A DNA stretch of 64,000 nt from an uncultured Lachnospiraceae bacterium (GCA_944383325.1 CALWPC010000027.1:180534-244533); one strand, 5' to 3'. Shown: positions 53,443-63,352, counted from the first letter of the stretch. The notes: generated from the sequence alone by a model not told the origin. Program-made: numbers and translations.

Positions 53443-54291
53443 ATGAAAGAAAAAGTAATGCAAATCGTATTTTTTATCGCCGCGCTAGCTTCTGTCGTTG
53501 CGGTATTGCTGATCTGTGCATTTTTGTTTGCAAACGGTATACCGGCGATGAAAGAAATCGGATTTTTCAATTTTCTTCTGGGGGATACGTGGCGGCCGTC
53601 CAATAATTTGTACGGTATTCTTCCGATGATTTTGGGCAGCATTTACGTGACTGCGTGCGCGATCCTTATCGGCGTGCCGATTGGAATTTTAACGTCCATA
53701 TTTATGGCTTATTTTTGTCCGAAAAAATTATACCGGCCTCTCAAGGAAGCGACACAGCTGTTGGCGGGAATTCCATCCGTTGTATACGGCTTTTTTGGCT
53801 TAATTGTGATTGTGCCCGCTATCAGGGCGCTGTTTGGCGGCACCGGTATGAATATTCTGACTGCCGGCATTATACTTGGCATTATGATTTTGCCGACGCT
53901 GACGGGAGTGATTGAGTCGTCGCTTCGCACGGTTCCGGAGAGTTATTATGAGGGCGCCCTGGCGCTTGGAGCTACGCATGAGCGCTGTGTGTTCCGTGTG
54001 ATTTTTCCGGCTGCGAAGTCCGGAGTTGTTGCGGGTATTGTCCTGGCAATCGGCCGTGCGGTCGGAGAAACGATGGCGGTTGTTATGATTGCAGGCAATC
54101 AGCCCGGCATGCCGACAAGCCTGTTTAAGGGGGTTCGGACATTGACGACGAATATTGTCATGGAGATGGGGTATGCTGCGGATTTGCACAGGGAAGCGCT
54201 GATTGCGACCGGCGTCGTTTTGTTTGTCTTTATTTTACTGATTAACCTGTCCGTGTCGCTTTTAAACCGAAAGTCAAAAAAGGAGGGATGA
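53443..54291 (+). CDS. pstC: Phosphate ABC transporter permease PstC
   Basis: A 282-residue permease with six predicted membrane helices. The coupling loop to PstB reads EGALALGATHERCVFRVIFPAAKSG, then GRAVGETMAV (EAA-type and PstC motifs). AAAGGG upstream; the gene ends three bases before the pstA start. Confidence 0.95.
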   Translation: MKEKVMQIVFFIAALASVVAVLLICAFLFANGIPAMKEIGFFNFLLGDTWRPSNNLYGILPMILGSIYVTACAILIGVPIGILTSIFMAYFCPKKLYRPLKEATQLLAGIPSVVYGFFGLIVIVPAIRALFGGTGMNILTAGIILGIMILPTLTGVIESSLRTVPESYYEGALALGATHERCVFRVIFPAAKSGVVAGIVLAIGRAVGETMAVVMIAGNQPGMPTSLFKGVRTLTTNIVMEMGYAADLHREALIATGVVLFVFILLINLSVSLLNRKSKKEG

Positions 54292-54294
54292 TTG

Positions 54295-55185
54295 ATGGCA
54301 AGCGAGAATTCACCGGTTACCGGAATCAATAAGCTGAGTCTTCGTGACCGTCTGGACAGTTATAAAAGGCATCCCGGTTCGTTTGTACTTTTGCTGCTCG
54401 TACTTCTGGCGGCGTTCATTACCTTTTGTATCTTAATATTTATTATTGCTTTTATCCTGATGAAAGGCGTGCCATATCTCAATGCGGATCTGTTTTCTCT
54501 GACTTATACATCGGAAAACTGTTCTGTTGTGCCGGCAGTCATTAATACGCTGATTATGACGGTACTGGCGCTGTTGATTGCCATTCCGTTCGGCGTGTTT
54601 TCAGCAATTTATCTCGCGGAGTATGCAAAAAAGGGAAGCCGTGCGGTTGCGCTTATCCGTGTTACGACAGAAACATTATCCGGTATTCCGTCTATTGTTT
54701 ACGGTCTTTTTGGTTTGCTTTTTTTTGTGACGTCACTGGAATGGGGTTACTCGATTCTTGCCGGCGCGTTTACTCTGGCGATTATGATTTTGCCGCTTAT
54801 TATGAGGACAACGGAGGAGGCGCTTTTATCGGTCAGCGATTCTTACCGTGAGGGAAGTTTTGGACTGGGAGCGGGCAAGCTTCGGACGATTTTCCGCATT
54901 GTTCTCCCGACGGCAATTCCGGGTATTTTAGCGGGTGTGATTCTTGGTATCGGCCGTATTGTCGGAGAGACGGCGGCGTTGATGTATACTTCCGGGACAG
55001 TGGCAAACGTGCCGTCTTCCGTTATGGGTTCCGGGCGTACACTGGCGCTGCACATGTATGTCTTATCCCAGGAGGGGCTTCATGTGGATCAGGCATATGC
55101 GACCGCAGTGATTTTGCTTTTGTTGGTAGTGGGAATCAATACACTTTCCGGTTTTGTGGCAAAGAAATTAGTGAAAGGGAAATGA
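54295..55185 (+). CDS. pstA: Phosphate ABC transporter permease PstA
   Basis: A 296-residue permease paired with PstC. Motifs: [33 protein letters not shown] (coupling helix) and [10 protein letters not shown]. Six membrane helices. GGAGG lies eight bases before ATG 54295. Confidence 0.95.
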   Translation: MASENSPVTGINKLSLRDRLDSYKRHPGSFVLLLLVLLAAFITFCILIFIIAFILMKGVPYLNADLFSLTYTSENCSVVPAVINTLIMTVLALLIAIPFGVFSAIYLAEYAKKGSRAVALIRVTTETLSGIPSIVYGLFGLLFFVTSLEWGYSILAGAFTLAIMILPLIMRTTEEALLSVSDSYREGSFGLGAGKLRTIFRIVLPTAIPGILAGVILGIGRIVGETAALMYTSGTVANVPSSVMGSGRTLALHMYVLSQEGLHVDQAYATAVILLLLVVGINTLSGFVAKKLVKGK

Positions 55186-55195
55186 GGATAACGAT

Positions 55196-55945
55196 ATGGA
55201 TAAAATGGTTATAGAAAACTTGGATTTGTATTACAGCGATTTTCACGCGTTGAAAAATATTCATATGAGACTTCCTGAGCATGAAATTACCGCGTTTATC
55301 GGACCGAGCGGATGCGGGAAGTCGACGCTTTTAAAGTCTTTAAACCGCATGAATGATTTGGTTGAAGGCTGTAAGATTACCGGCAGTGTCACGCTGGACG
55401 GAGAAGATATATACAGGGGAATGGACGTCAATTTACTTCGCAAGCGCGTCGGGATGGTCTTTCAGAAACCGAATCCGTTTCCGATGAGTATTTATGATAA
55501 TATTGCGTTTGGGCCGAGGACGCACGGCATTAAGAAGAAAGCGGATCTTGATCAGATTGTGGAGGAATCGCTCCGTCAGGCCGCAATATGGGAAGAGACA
55601 AAAGATCGTCTGAAAAAATCGGCGCTCGGGATGTCCGGCGGGCAGCAACAGCGTCTTTGTATTGCCCGTGCACTTGCCGTGCATCCGGAAGTTCTTTTGA
55701 TGGATGAGCCGACGTCCGCGCTCGATCCAATCTCCACGTCAAAAATTGAAGATCTTTGTCTGGAATTAAAAGAACATTATACGATCATCATGGTTACGCA
55801 CAACATGCAGCAGGCGACGCGCGTGTCGGATAAAACGGCATTTTTCCTTTTGGGCGAGGTGATCGAATTCAACGAAACGGAAAAATTATTTTCGATGCCA
55901 GACAATAAAAAGACAGAAGATTATATAACGGGACGTTTTGGATAA
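55196..55945 (+). CDS. pstB: Phosphate ABC transporter ATPase PstB
   Basis: A 249-residue ABC ATPase: Walker [24 protein letters not shown]-loop, [15 protein letters not shown] signature, [12 protein letters not shown]alker B and [11 protein letters not shown]-loop. Drives phosphate import through PstCA. phoU follows. Confidence 0.97.
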   Translation: MDKMVIENLDLYYSDFHALKNIHMRLPEHEITAFIGPSGCGKSTLLKSLNRMNDLVEGCKITGSVTLDGEDIYRGMDVNLLRKRVGMVFQKPNPFPMSIYDNIAFGPRTHGIKKKADLDQIVEESLRQAAIWEETKDRLKKSALGMSGGQQQRLCIARALAVHPEVLLMDEPTSALDPISTSKIEDLCLELKEHYTIIMVTHNMQQATRVSDKTAFFLLGEVIEFNETEKLFSMPDNKKTEDYITGRFG

Positions 55946-55962
55946 TGAGAAGGAGGCAGATC

Positions 55963-56619
55963 ATGAGAAGTAAATTTGACAGAGCGTTAGAGAAGCTGCA
56001 CACGCAGCTTGTAGAGATGGGGGAGATGTGTGAGGATCTGATTAACAATGCGTCAAAAGCGCTTCTGGAAAACGATCAGGAACTTGCCCATATGGTGATT
56101 AATAACGAGCAGGAGATTGATAATGAGGAGCGGGAAATTGAGACGCTCTGCCTGAAATTATTGCTGACGCAGCAGCCGGTTGCAAGGGATCTGCGCCAGA
56201 TTTCCGCTGCTCTGAAAATGATTACGGACATGGAGAGGATCGGCGATCAGGCTGAGGATATTGCTGAAATTGTGACACAGATGGACGTGGATGACACATT
56301 AAAACAGCTTCCGCTCTATCAGATGTCGGAGGCGACAAAATGGATGGTGACGAAATCCATTGACGCGTATGTAAAAAAGGATTCCGCACTTGCGGAAAAT
56401 GTGATAAAATATGATGATGTTGTGGATGATCTGTTTTCACAGATTAAAGGCGCTTTGATTACGTACATTACAGACACAAGTAATATGGACAACAAGGATC
56501 ACGGACAATATGCGCTTGATTTGCTGATGGTGGCGAAATATTATGAGCGGATCGGCGACCATGCGGTCAACATCGCCGAGTGGGTGTTGTTTTCCATTAC
56601 CGGCGAGCATGTGCATTAA
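55963..56619 (+). CDS. phoU: Phosphate transport regulator PhoU
   Basis: A 218-residue helical protein with two PhoU repeats, each holding the metal-cluster motif (ERIGDQAEDIAE and ERIGDHAVNIAE). It links the state of the Pst transporter to the PhoR kinase and represses the regulon when phosphate is ample. Its ATG at 55963 has AGGAGG upstream; the frame extends further but without a site. Confidence 0.96.
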   Translation: MRSKFDRALEKLHTQLVEMGEMCEDLINNASKALLENDQELAHMVINNEQEIDNEEREIETLCLKLLLTQQPVARDLRQISAALKMITDMERIGDQAEDIAEIVTQMDVDDTLKQLPLYQMSEATKWMVTKSIDAYVKKDSALAENVIKYDDVVDDLFSQIKGALITYITDTSNMDNKDHGQYALDLLMVAKYYERIGDHAVNIAEWVLFSITGEHVH

Positions 56620-56630
56620 AGGAGAGAACT

Positions 56631-57296
56631 ATGATTTACTATGTGGAAGACGATTTGAACATTCGCGAGCTTGTCATTTATACGCTTGTCTCAGCCGGTT
56701 ATGAGGCGAAGGGACTGGCGTCAGGACAGGAGCTTTTTGAAGCGCTTTCGGGGCAGAAAGCGCAGCTTGTGCTGCTTGATATTATGCTTCCGGATGAGGA
56801 TGGTATTTCCATTTTAAAATCATTGAAAAAGGACAGCCGTTATGCAGATATTCCGGTGATCATGGTTACTGCAAAAGGTGCGGAATTTGACAAAGTGCTC
56901 GGCCTGGAGGAAGGGGCGGACGACTATATCACCAAGCCATTTGGGATGATGGAATTTCTGGCGCGTGTCAAGGCGCTGCTTCGCCGTACCGGCGAAAAAG
57001 GCGAGACGAACATTTATGAAATGGAGCGTCTGAAACTGGATGATAAGCGGCATCAGGTCGTTGTGGATAACGAGGAAGTCAAATTGACGGTAAAAGAATT
57101 TGAAATGTTAAAATTTCTTTTGCAAAACAGAGGGATTGTCGTTACCAGAAATCAGATTCTTTCTCAAATCTGGGGATACAGCTTTGAGGGAGAGACAAGG
57201 ACAGTGGATGTACATGTAAATACACTGCGGCAGAAACTGGGCGGCGCCGGGAGCTGCATCGAGACGGTGCGCGGTGTCGGTTATCGTATTTTGTAG
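56631..57296 (+). CDS. phoP: Response regulator PhoP/PhoB type
   Basis: A 222-residue (221 plus stop region) OmpR-family regulator. Receiver: acidic pocket Asp7-Asp8, phospho-acceptor Asp50 in LVLLDIMLP, Thr80 and Lys102. C-terminal winged helix ends VDVHVNTLRQKLGG and ETVRGVGYR. Expected to bind the repeat upstream of pstS. AAGGAGAG precedes ATG 56631. Confidence 0.92.
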   Translation: MIYYVEDDLNIRELVIYTLVSAGYEAKGLASGQELFEALSGQKAQLVLLDIMLPDEDGISILKSLKKDSRYADIPVIMVTAKGAEFDKVLGLEEGADDYITKPFGMMEFLARVKALLRRTGEKGETNIYEMERLKLDDKRHQVVVDNEEVKLTVKEFEMLKFLLQNRGIVVTRNQILSQIWGYSFEGETRTVDVHVNTLRQKLGGAGSCIETVRGVGYRIL

Positions 57297-57324
57297 AATT
57301 CATTCGGATATTAAAGGCGGCAAA

Positions 57325-59016
57325 ATGAAAAAAAGAATTTTTCGAAGCATGAATCTCGTTGTGCTGTTTGTGCTTCTGATTACCATGGTGCTGTTCAGCG
57401 CAGTGCAGTATCAGCAGAATCTCGGACGGATGAAAACGGAAGTGCGGTATGAGTCGGCATATATTGAAGAGGCTTATGAGCTGTTGGGCTTACCGTATCT
57501 GGACAGACTGGAACGCGGGAACGAGGAGTCCAGAGTGACGCTGATCGATTCGGACGGCGCGGTTCTTTACGATTCTATGAAAGATTATGTCGAGTTTGAG
57601 AATCATCAAAACCGCAAAGAATTTCGGGACGCTTTAGATCAGGGAAGCGGGGAGTCGATCCGTCATTCCGCGTCGCTTGACGAGGAAACCTATTATTATG
57701 CCGTGAGGTTGTCTGACGGCAATGTGCTTCGCGTTTCCAGTACAACAGACAGCGTACTTCTGACAATGCGAAACAGTATTCCGATGCTTTTGATTATCGG
57801 TCTGTTGTCTTTTCTGCTGTCGTTTGTTTTGGCGAAACGGCAGAGCGAATCTCTGATGGAGCCGATTGTCTCCCTGGATCTCGAAAGTCCGGCTCCAAAG
57901 CTGCCATATGAAGAACTGGCGCCGTTGCTAGCCCGTATTCAGGAGCAGAGACAACAGATTGAATCCGCCGTTCTTGAGGAGCAGAGCCGTCAGCAGGAGT
58001 TTCACGCGATTACCTCCAATATGCGGGAGGGCCTTGTGATGATTAATACGGAATCCAGGGTGCTTTTTATTAACCGAGCCTGTATGAAACTGTTTGACTG
58101 CAAGCCGGAGCTTTGCGTCGGCGAACATCTTCATACGGTCAGCCGGATACAGGATTTTCTGGATGTGGCGTCGTCTGCTCTGGCCGGCAAAGGGTCAGAG
58201 TGCGTGTTTCCTTATGTCAATCACATGTATCAGGTGTATGCCAATCCGGTGTTTTCAGAAGAACAACCGGACAATTTGGCGATTGTCGGGGCGGTGCTGT
58301 TGATTATGGACGTCACGGAAGCACAGCGCGCGCAGCAGGTTCGCAGGGATTTTGTGGCGAACGTGTCGCATGAGTTGAAAACGCCGCTTATGACCATTTC
58401 GGGATATGCGGAGATTATTAAAAATAATATTGCCAGGCCGGAAGATATACCGGTATTCAGCGGTCGGATTTATCAGGAGGCCAAAAGACTGACGACGCTT
58501 GTGCAGGATATTATCAAATTATCGGAACTGGATGAGGAGGGAATGGAGCGCACGCGCACGGTCGTCGATTTGAAGACGCTTGCGGAGGATATACTCGATT
58601 ATTTGAAGCCGGAAATCGATAAAAAACAGATTGCCGTGCATGTGCAGGGAGATTCCTTTTATGTTTTCGGTATTCAGAATATTTTGGAGGAAATGGTTTA
58701 TAATCTGTGTGACAATGCGATTAAATATAACCGTGTGGCGGGATCGCTTGTTCTTACGTTTGCAAAAGAGCCAGATGGACATAGTCTGACGGTGGAGGAC
58801 ACCGGAATTGGCATTGATGCGGCTGAACAGGAGCGTATTTTTGAGAGGTTTTACCGCGTGGATAAAAGCCGGTCGCGCGAATCCGGAGGAACGGGCCTTG
58901 GCCTTTCCATTGTCAAGCATGCGGCAATTCTTCATCATGCGCAGATTTTTGTAGAGAGCACGCCGGGAACCGGCACAAAAATGCGTGTTGTGTTTCCTGA
59001 TAATATGCAAGCATGA
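57325..59016 (+). CDS. phoR: Phosphate sensor histidine kinase PhoR
   Basis: A 563-residue kinase: membrane helix (about 10-30), a short extracytoplasmic sensor (about 32-150), second helix (about 153-172), a linker and PAS-like domain (about 210-320), HisKA with His349 in NVSHELKTPL, and HATPase (NLCDNAIKYN, DTGIGIDAAEQERIFERFYR, GGTGLGLSIVKH). Its place after phoP and pst genes identifies the phosphate sensor. ATG 57325 has AAAGGCGG upstream. Confidence 0.93.
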   Translation: MKKRIFRSMNLVVLFVLLITMVLFSAVQYQQNLGRMKTEVRYESAYIEEAYELLGLPYLDRLERGNEESRVTLIDSDGAVLYDSMKDYVEFENHQNRKEFRDALDQGSGESIRHSASLDEETYYYAVRLSDGNVLRVSSTTDSVLLTMRNSIPMLLIIGLLSFLLSFVLAKRQSESLMEPIVSLDLESPAPKLPYEELAPLLARIQEQRQQIESAVLEEQSRQQEFHAITSNMREGLVMINTESRVLFINRACMKLFDCKPELCVGEHLHTVSRIQDFLDVASSALAGKGSECVFPYVNHMYQVYANPVFSEEQPDNLAIVGAVLLIMDVTEAQRAQQVRRDFVANVSHELKTPLMTISGYAEIIKNNIARPEDIPVFSGRIYQEAKRLTTLVQDIIKLSELDEEGMERTRTVVDLKTLAEDILDYLKPEIDKKQIAVHVQGDSFYVFGIQNILEEMVYNLCDNAIKYNRVAGSLVLTFAKEPDGHSLTVEDTGIGIDAAEQERIFERFYRVDKSRSRESGGTGLGLSIVKHAAILHHAQIFVESTPGTGTKMRVVFPDNMQA

Positions 59017-59024
59017 TTGTTTTT

Positions 59025-59061
59025 CCCCTTTCATATATTGTAACAGCATATATGGAAGGGG
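59025..59061 (+). promoter_or_regulatory. 14-bp hairpin containing the spoIVA ribosome binding site
   Basis: CCCCTTTCATATAT (59025-59038) pairs fully (one G-U) with ATATATGGAAGGGG (59048-59061), nine-base loop, then ATTTTT and the spoIVA ATG at 59068. It can act as the phoR terminator, as a translation block for spoIVA on read-through messages, or both. Confidence 0.7.
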
Positions 59062-59067
59062 ATTTTT

Positions 59068-60546
59068 ATGGACAATTTTGAACTTTACAGGGACATCTCC
59101 ATGCGTACAGGCGGAGACATTTATCTTGGCGTCGTAGGGCCGGTCCGAACCGGAAAATCGACATTTATAAAGCGTTTTATGGATTTAATGGTACTTCCGA
59201 ATATGATGGATTCGCCGGCAAAAAAGCGGGCCATTGACGAATTGCCATTATCAGCTCCGGGAAATACAGTTACGACAACGGAACCGAAATTTATTCCAAA
59301 GGATGCGGCCAGTATACGCCTGAATGACGAAATCACGGCGAATATTCGGCTGATTGATTGTGTGGGATTTATGGTGAAGGGCGCAGACGCCGGAGAGCCG
59401 GCGTTGCAAAAGGAAGAGCGCATGGTAAAGACGCCCTGGTTTGACTATGAAATTCCTTTTTCCAAGGCGGCTGAACTTGGCACGCACAAAGTGATTTCGG
59501 AGCATTCGACCATCGGAATCGTTGTGACGACTGACGGCTCGTTTGGCGACTTGAGCAGGGATCAATTTGTTGTTCCCGAGCAGCGCACAATCGAAGAACT
59601 GAAAAAGAGCAATAAACCGTTTGTCGTACTTTTGAATTCGGAAAAGCCTCTGTCCGAGGAAACGCAATCTCTGGCGTCCAGACTGGCAAAAGAGTATGGG
59701 GTCAGCGTGCTGCCGATCAACTGCAGCCAGATGCGGACGGACGATATTCACCGCATGTTGGAGGCGGTGCTTTTGGAATTTCCGATTATGAAATTTGAAT
59801 TTTTTATGCCAAAATGGGTGGAAATGCTTGACAGCACACACCCGATCAAAGAAAGCCTGCTTGCCATGCTCTCTCACTTTTTTGAGACGTATCAGAAAGT
59901 GCGTGACATTTATAATGTAGTTCCGGCTACGGAATCACCGTTTATCAGCCGTCTGCGCGTGGAAACTATGGATTTGTCGACCGGAGGAGTCCGCATGGAT
60001 CTGGAGTTTTTTGAAATGTACTATTACCAGATTATGAGCGAGCTGTGCGGGGTGACGATTGAAGGGGAGTATCAGTTGATTCAGATGATCCGGGAACTCT
60101 CGATGATGAAACTGGAATATGAGAAGGTACAGCAGGCTGTGGACAGCGTGCGCGACCACGGATACGGCGTTGTGCTGCCCGCCAGGGACGAGATCGGTGT
60201 GGAAGATCCGACGATCATCAAACACGGCAATAAATATGGCGTCAAAATCAAGGCCAACAGTCCGTCTATTCATATGATCCGCGCAGATATTGAGACGGAG
60301 ATTGCACCGATTGTCGGGAACGAGCAGCAGGCAAATGATCTCATTAATTTTATTAAAGAAAATCAGAACACTGAAGGAGGCATTTGGAATACCAATATTT
60401 TTGGGAAATCGGTAGAACAATTAATTGAGGACGGAATCCGAAATAAATTAAATTTAATGGGGGAGGAGTGTCAGATTAAACTCCAGGATACGATGAAAAA
60501 AATTGTCAACGAATCAAACGGAGGCATGGTTTGTATTATCATTTAG
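59068..60546 (+). CDS. spoIVA: Stage IV sporulation protein A, coat-basement ATPase
   Basis: A 492-residue protein of standard length. The N-terminal ATPase has Walker A GPVRTGKST (24-32) and LIDCVGF; the C-terminus is conserved to the end (GGMVCIII). SpoIVA polymerises on the mother-cell face of the forespore as the base of the spore coat, normally under sigma-E. It follows the pho genes, but functionally it is unrelated; the hairpin upstream separates it. No clear sigma-E promoter was found in the 50 bases upstream. Confidence 0.97.
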   Translation: MDNFELYRDISMRTGGDIYLGVVGPVRTGKSTFIKRFMDLMVLPNMMDSPAKKRAIDELPLSAPGNTVTTTEPKFIPKDAASIRLNDEITANIRLIDCVGFMVKGADAGEPALQKEERMVKTPWFDYEIPFSKAAELGTHKVISEHSTIGIVVTTDGSFGDLSRDQFVVPEQRTIEELKKSNKPFVVLLNSEKPLSEETQSLASRLAKEYGVSVLPINCSQMRTDDIHRMLEAVLLEFPIMKFEFFMPKWVEMLDSTHPIKESLLAMLSHFFETYQKVRDIYNVVPATESPFISRLRVETMDLSTGGVRMDLEFFEMYYYQIMSELCGVTIEGEYQLIQMIRELSMMKLEYEKVQQAVDSVRDHGYGVVLPARDEIGVEDPTIIKHGNKYGVKIKANSPSIHMIRADIETEIAPIVGNEQQANDLINFIKENQNTEGGIWNTNIFGKSVEQLIEDGIRNKLNLMGEECQIKLQDTMKKIVNESNGGMVCIII

Positions 60547-60585
60547 TCTGTCTGACAGAGCGCGTTCAAAAATGTTCTTGTCCTT

Positions 60586-60615
60586 TTGATGGAAATATTT
60601 TATACTACATATAAT
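60586..60615 (+). promoter_or_regulatory. Candidate promoter for the nucleoside phosphorylase gene
   Basis: TTGATG (60586-60591), 18 bases, TATAAT (60610-60615), about 70 bases before the ATG. Confidence 0.5.
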
Positions 60616-60687
60616 ATAAAATGCGCGGATCCATTGCAGGATTCGCGCGAAAATACAGAATCGAAGATCATCAAAGGGAGGAAGAGA

Positions 60688-61509
60688 ATGTCGGCTGTTT
60701 ATGAAACGGTACTCAAATGCTATGAACATATTAAAACCCGCATTCCGTTTGTGCCCCGCGTGGCAGTTGTGCTCGGCTCTGGTCTGGGCGCATTTGCAGA
60801 AAACATGCAGGCGGAGGCGGTGATACCATACAGTGAGATTGATGGCTTTCCGGTTTCCACTGTGCCAGGGCACAAGGGCAGATTTGTATTCGGGAAGATC
60901 GACGGTGTTCCGATTGTGATTATGCAGGGCCGCGTGCATTATTATGAGGGATACAATGTGGAGGAAGTGGTTCTTCCGATACGGCTGATGCGTCAGATGG
61001 GCGCTGAAATTGTCGTTCTGACCAATGCGTCGGGAGGGATCAACCGCCTGTTTAAAGCCGGTGATTTCATGTTGATCCGCGATCATATTTCTTCGTTTTT
61101 CCCGAATCCTCTGATCGGCGAAAACCCAGAGGAGTTGGGAGTGCGCTTTCCAGATATGACAGAGGTATATAATGAGAGCTTATGCAGGTTAATCGAGGAC
61201 ACTGCGCGAGAATACAAAATTCCGCTGAAACAGGGAACGTATGTGCAGCTTACCGGACCGAGTTATGAGTCGCCGGCAGAAATTCGAATGCTCAGAATGC
61301 TCGGCGCGGATGCCGTAGGGATGAGTACAGTCTGCGAGGCAATCGCAGCACGGCATATGGGAATGCAGGTGTGCGCGATTTCCTGTGTGACGAATATGGC
61401 TGCCGGAATACTCAATCAGCCGCTTTCACATGCGGAGGTTCAGGAAACAGCGGACCGGACGGCGCCGCTCTTTCAACAGCTTCTTTTTGCAAGCATTGCA
61501 AAAATGTAA
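60688..61509 (+). CDS. punA: Purine-nucleoside phosphorylase (trimeric, PunA type)
   Basis: A 273-residue class I PNP that splits inosine or guanosine to base plus ribose-1-phosphate. Motifs: VLGSGLGAFA (phosphate loop), PGHKGRFVFG, GRVHYYEGY, LTNASGGIN, GPSYESPAEI and GADAVGMSTV. GGGAGGAAG precedes ATG 60688. The neighbouring deaminase-like gene suggests joint salvage of deaminated adenosine compounds. Confidence 0.94.
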   Translation: MSAVYETVLKCYEHIKTRIPFVPRVAVVLGSGLGAFAENMQAEAVIPYSEIDGFPVSTVPGHKGRFVFGKIDGVPIVIMQGRVHYYEGYNVEEVVLPIRLMRQMGAEIVVLTNASGGINRLFKAGDFMLIRDHISSFFPNPLIGENPEELGVRFPDMTEVYNESLCRLIEDTAREYKIPLKQGTYVQLTGPSYESPAEIRMLRMLGADAVGMSTVCEAIAARHMGMQVCAISCVTNMAAGILNQPLSHAEVQETADRTAPLFQQLLFASIAKM

Positions 61510-61522
61510 TGGAGGTACAGTC

Positions 61523-62833
61523 TTGAATATTCGTTTTTATAATGCACGTATTTTGATACAGGAAGAGCATGCGGATGCTGCGCAGAGCGGGACAAGTGTT
61601 ATACAGGGGGAACTCTGGGTACAGAAGGACCGCATTTGTTATATCGGCCCGGGCGGCGATGCTGCGCATGAAGAGCCGGTATGGGATGAGCAAATCAATG
61701 TAAACGGCAATTTGCTGATGCCGGGTCTGAAAAATGCGCATGCGCATTCCGTAATGACGTTTTTGCGTTCCTATGCCGACGATCTGCCGCTTCAGTCGTG
61801 GCTGTTCGATAAAATTTTTCCGATGGAAGCGAAGCTTTCCGGGGAAGATGCATACTGGGCTTCGAAACTTGCGATTATGGAGTATGTATCGGGGGGCATC
61901 ACAGCCGCCTTTGACATGTACAAACTGAAAAATGATATTGCCAGAGCAGCTGTGGAAAGCGGTTTTCGAATGGTGTTCTGCGGCGATATGAATGATTTTG
62001 GCGGCACGCCGGAGATCACAGAAGAAGAATATGTCCGGTTTAATTCCATGGATCCGCTGATTTCCTATCAGTTGGGATTTCATGCGGAGTATACGACCGC
62101 GCGCCCGTTGATGCACGGATTGGCGCAGATTGCTCATAAATATAAAGCGCCCGTTTACCTGCACCTGTCGGAGACGGCGTCGGAAGTGGCCGAGTGTTTT
62201 GAACGGTATGGCGTTTCGCCGGTCGTTCTTATGGATCAGCTTGGAATGTTTGAATATGGCGGCGGCGGCTTTCACTGCGTGCACGTTTCTGAGGCAGATA
62301 TGGAAATTTTAAAGCGGCGCGGCGTCTGGGCGGTGATCAATTCCTGCTCGAATGCGAAATTGGCAAGCGGAATTGCTCCGGTGTTTAAACTGTGGAAACA
62401 AGGGGTGCCGCTCGCGATTGGGACCGACGGCGCTTCCAGCAATAATGCGCTTGATATGTGGAAGGAAATGTATCTGACGGCTGTTTTGGCAAAATTAAAA
62501 GAGAAGGATGCCGAGGCGCTTCCGGCAGAGCAGGTGCTTAAAATGGCGACAGTCGGAGGAGCGCATGCAATGTGCCTTAAAGACTGTGATGTTTTGGCGG
62601 TTGGGAAGAAGGCAGATTTAATTATGATTAACCTCAATATGCCGAATATGCAGCCGCAAAACCATCTGATTCATAATTTAGTGTACAGCGGTGCCGCACG
62701 TAATGTCAGTCTTACGATGATTAACGGGCGTATTGTTTATCGGGACGGGCAATATTTTATCGGCGACGATCCTGAAACGATTTATCGTGAAGTCAACAGC
62801 ACGATAAAGAGGATGACGGCGAATAAAATTTAA
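61523..62833 (+). CDS. Amidohydrolase, MTA/SAH deaminase-like
   Basis: A 436-residue metal-dependent deaminase of the 5'-methylthioadenosine/S-adenosylhomocysteine deaminase group. Metal ligands: HAHS (His73, His75), HLSE, the later His in GFHCVHVS and Asp302 in GTDGASSNN; the core ends GKKADLIMINL. Beside a purine phosphorylase, a route from MTA, SAH or adenosine to an inosine-type product and then hypoxanthine is plausible. Chlorohydrolase-like or guanine-deaminase substrates are not excluded. The start is TTG 61523 with GGAGG seven bases upstream. Confidence 0.82.
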   Translation: MNIRFYNARILIQEEHADAAQSGTSVIQGELWVQKDRICYIGPGGDAAHEEPVWDEQINVNGNLLMPGLKNAHAHSVMTFLRSYADDLPLQSWLFDKIFPMEAKLSGEDAYWASKLAIMEYVSGGITAAFDMYKLKNDIARAAVESGFRMVFCGDMNDFGGTPEITEEEYVRFNSMDPLISYQLGFHAEYTTARPLMHGLAQIAHKYKAPVYLHLSETASEVAECFERYGVSPVVLMDQLGMFEYGGGGFHCVHVSEADMEILKRRGVWAVINSCSNAKLASGIAPVFKLWKQGVPLAIGTDGASSNNALDMWKEMYLTAVLAKLKEKDAEALPAEQVLKMATVGGAHAMCLKDCDVLAVGKKADLIMINLNMPNMQPQNHLIHNLVYSGAARNVSLTMINGRIVYRDGQYFIGDDPETIYREVNSTIKRMTANKI

Positions 62834-62854
62834 AGCAGTGTTCATACTAGAAAT

Positions 62855-63352
62855 ATGATGAACACCAGGAAATGTCTGATTACAATTATTAAATATCTGC
62901 TTTTTTTTCATATTGGCGGTTGTCTGTACTATTATATTGAAATTTTATACCGCGGTTGGTCGCACTGGTCGATGTACGTGCTTGGCGGTATCTGCTTTTT
63001 ATTCATTACGCTTCAGCGGAAGCATCCGTTCTGGAGCCAGTCCATTGTGCGTCAGGTTCTGCGCTGCGATTTTTTTGTGATCTGCGGGGAGTTTATAACC
63101 GGATGCATGGTCAATCTCTGGCAGGGTTGGGCCGTATGGGATTATATTGAACGTCCGATGAATTTGATGGGACAGATCTGTCTGCCGCTAGCATTTGTTT
63201 TTGCGGGACTGTGCCTGACCGGTATTGTATTGTCGGAGCTTTTGGAGTGGTTAGTGTTTGAGGAAAAAAAACCATTCTTTATTGATGCACTGAAGCGTTT
63301 GGCTCGAATTTCCAATTCGGAGAATCATATTGAAAATTCCAGAAAAGAATGA
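62855..63352 (+). CDS. CmpB-like (putative ABC transporter type IV) membrane protein
   Basis: 165 residues, four predicted membrane helices. The motif GEFITGCMVNLWQGWAVWDY and the following GQICLPLAF are those of the PF06541 (ABC_trans_CmpB) family, whose function is not established. ATG 62855 or 62858 has no ribosome binding site; both lie in a hairpin (GTGTTCAT at 62838-62845 with ATGAACAC at 62858-62865). It is probably translated by read-through from the amidohydrolase message. Confidence 0.72.
   Translation: MMNTRKCLITIIKYLLFFHIGGCLYYYIEILYRGWSHWSMYVLGGICFLFITLQRKHPFWSQSIVRQVLRCDFFVICGEFITGCMVNLWQGWAVWDYIERPMNLMGQICLPLAFVFAGLCLTGIVLSELLEWLVFEEKKPFFIDALKRLARISNSENHIENSRKE

Noticed and set aside
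59025..59067. Sigma-E promoter for spoIVA in the AT-rich palindrome
   Set aside because: TCATATA and CATATAT are present but only nine bases apart, far from the 14-15 expected; the palindrome explains the pattern better.
61412..62284. 290-codon minus-strand open frame opposite the amidohydrolase
   Set aside because: It mirrors the codon pattern of the real gene, whose metal-binding motifs are all on the + strand, and has no recognisable domain.
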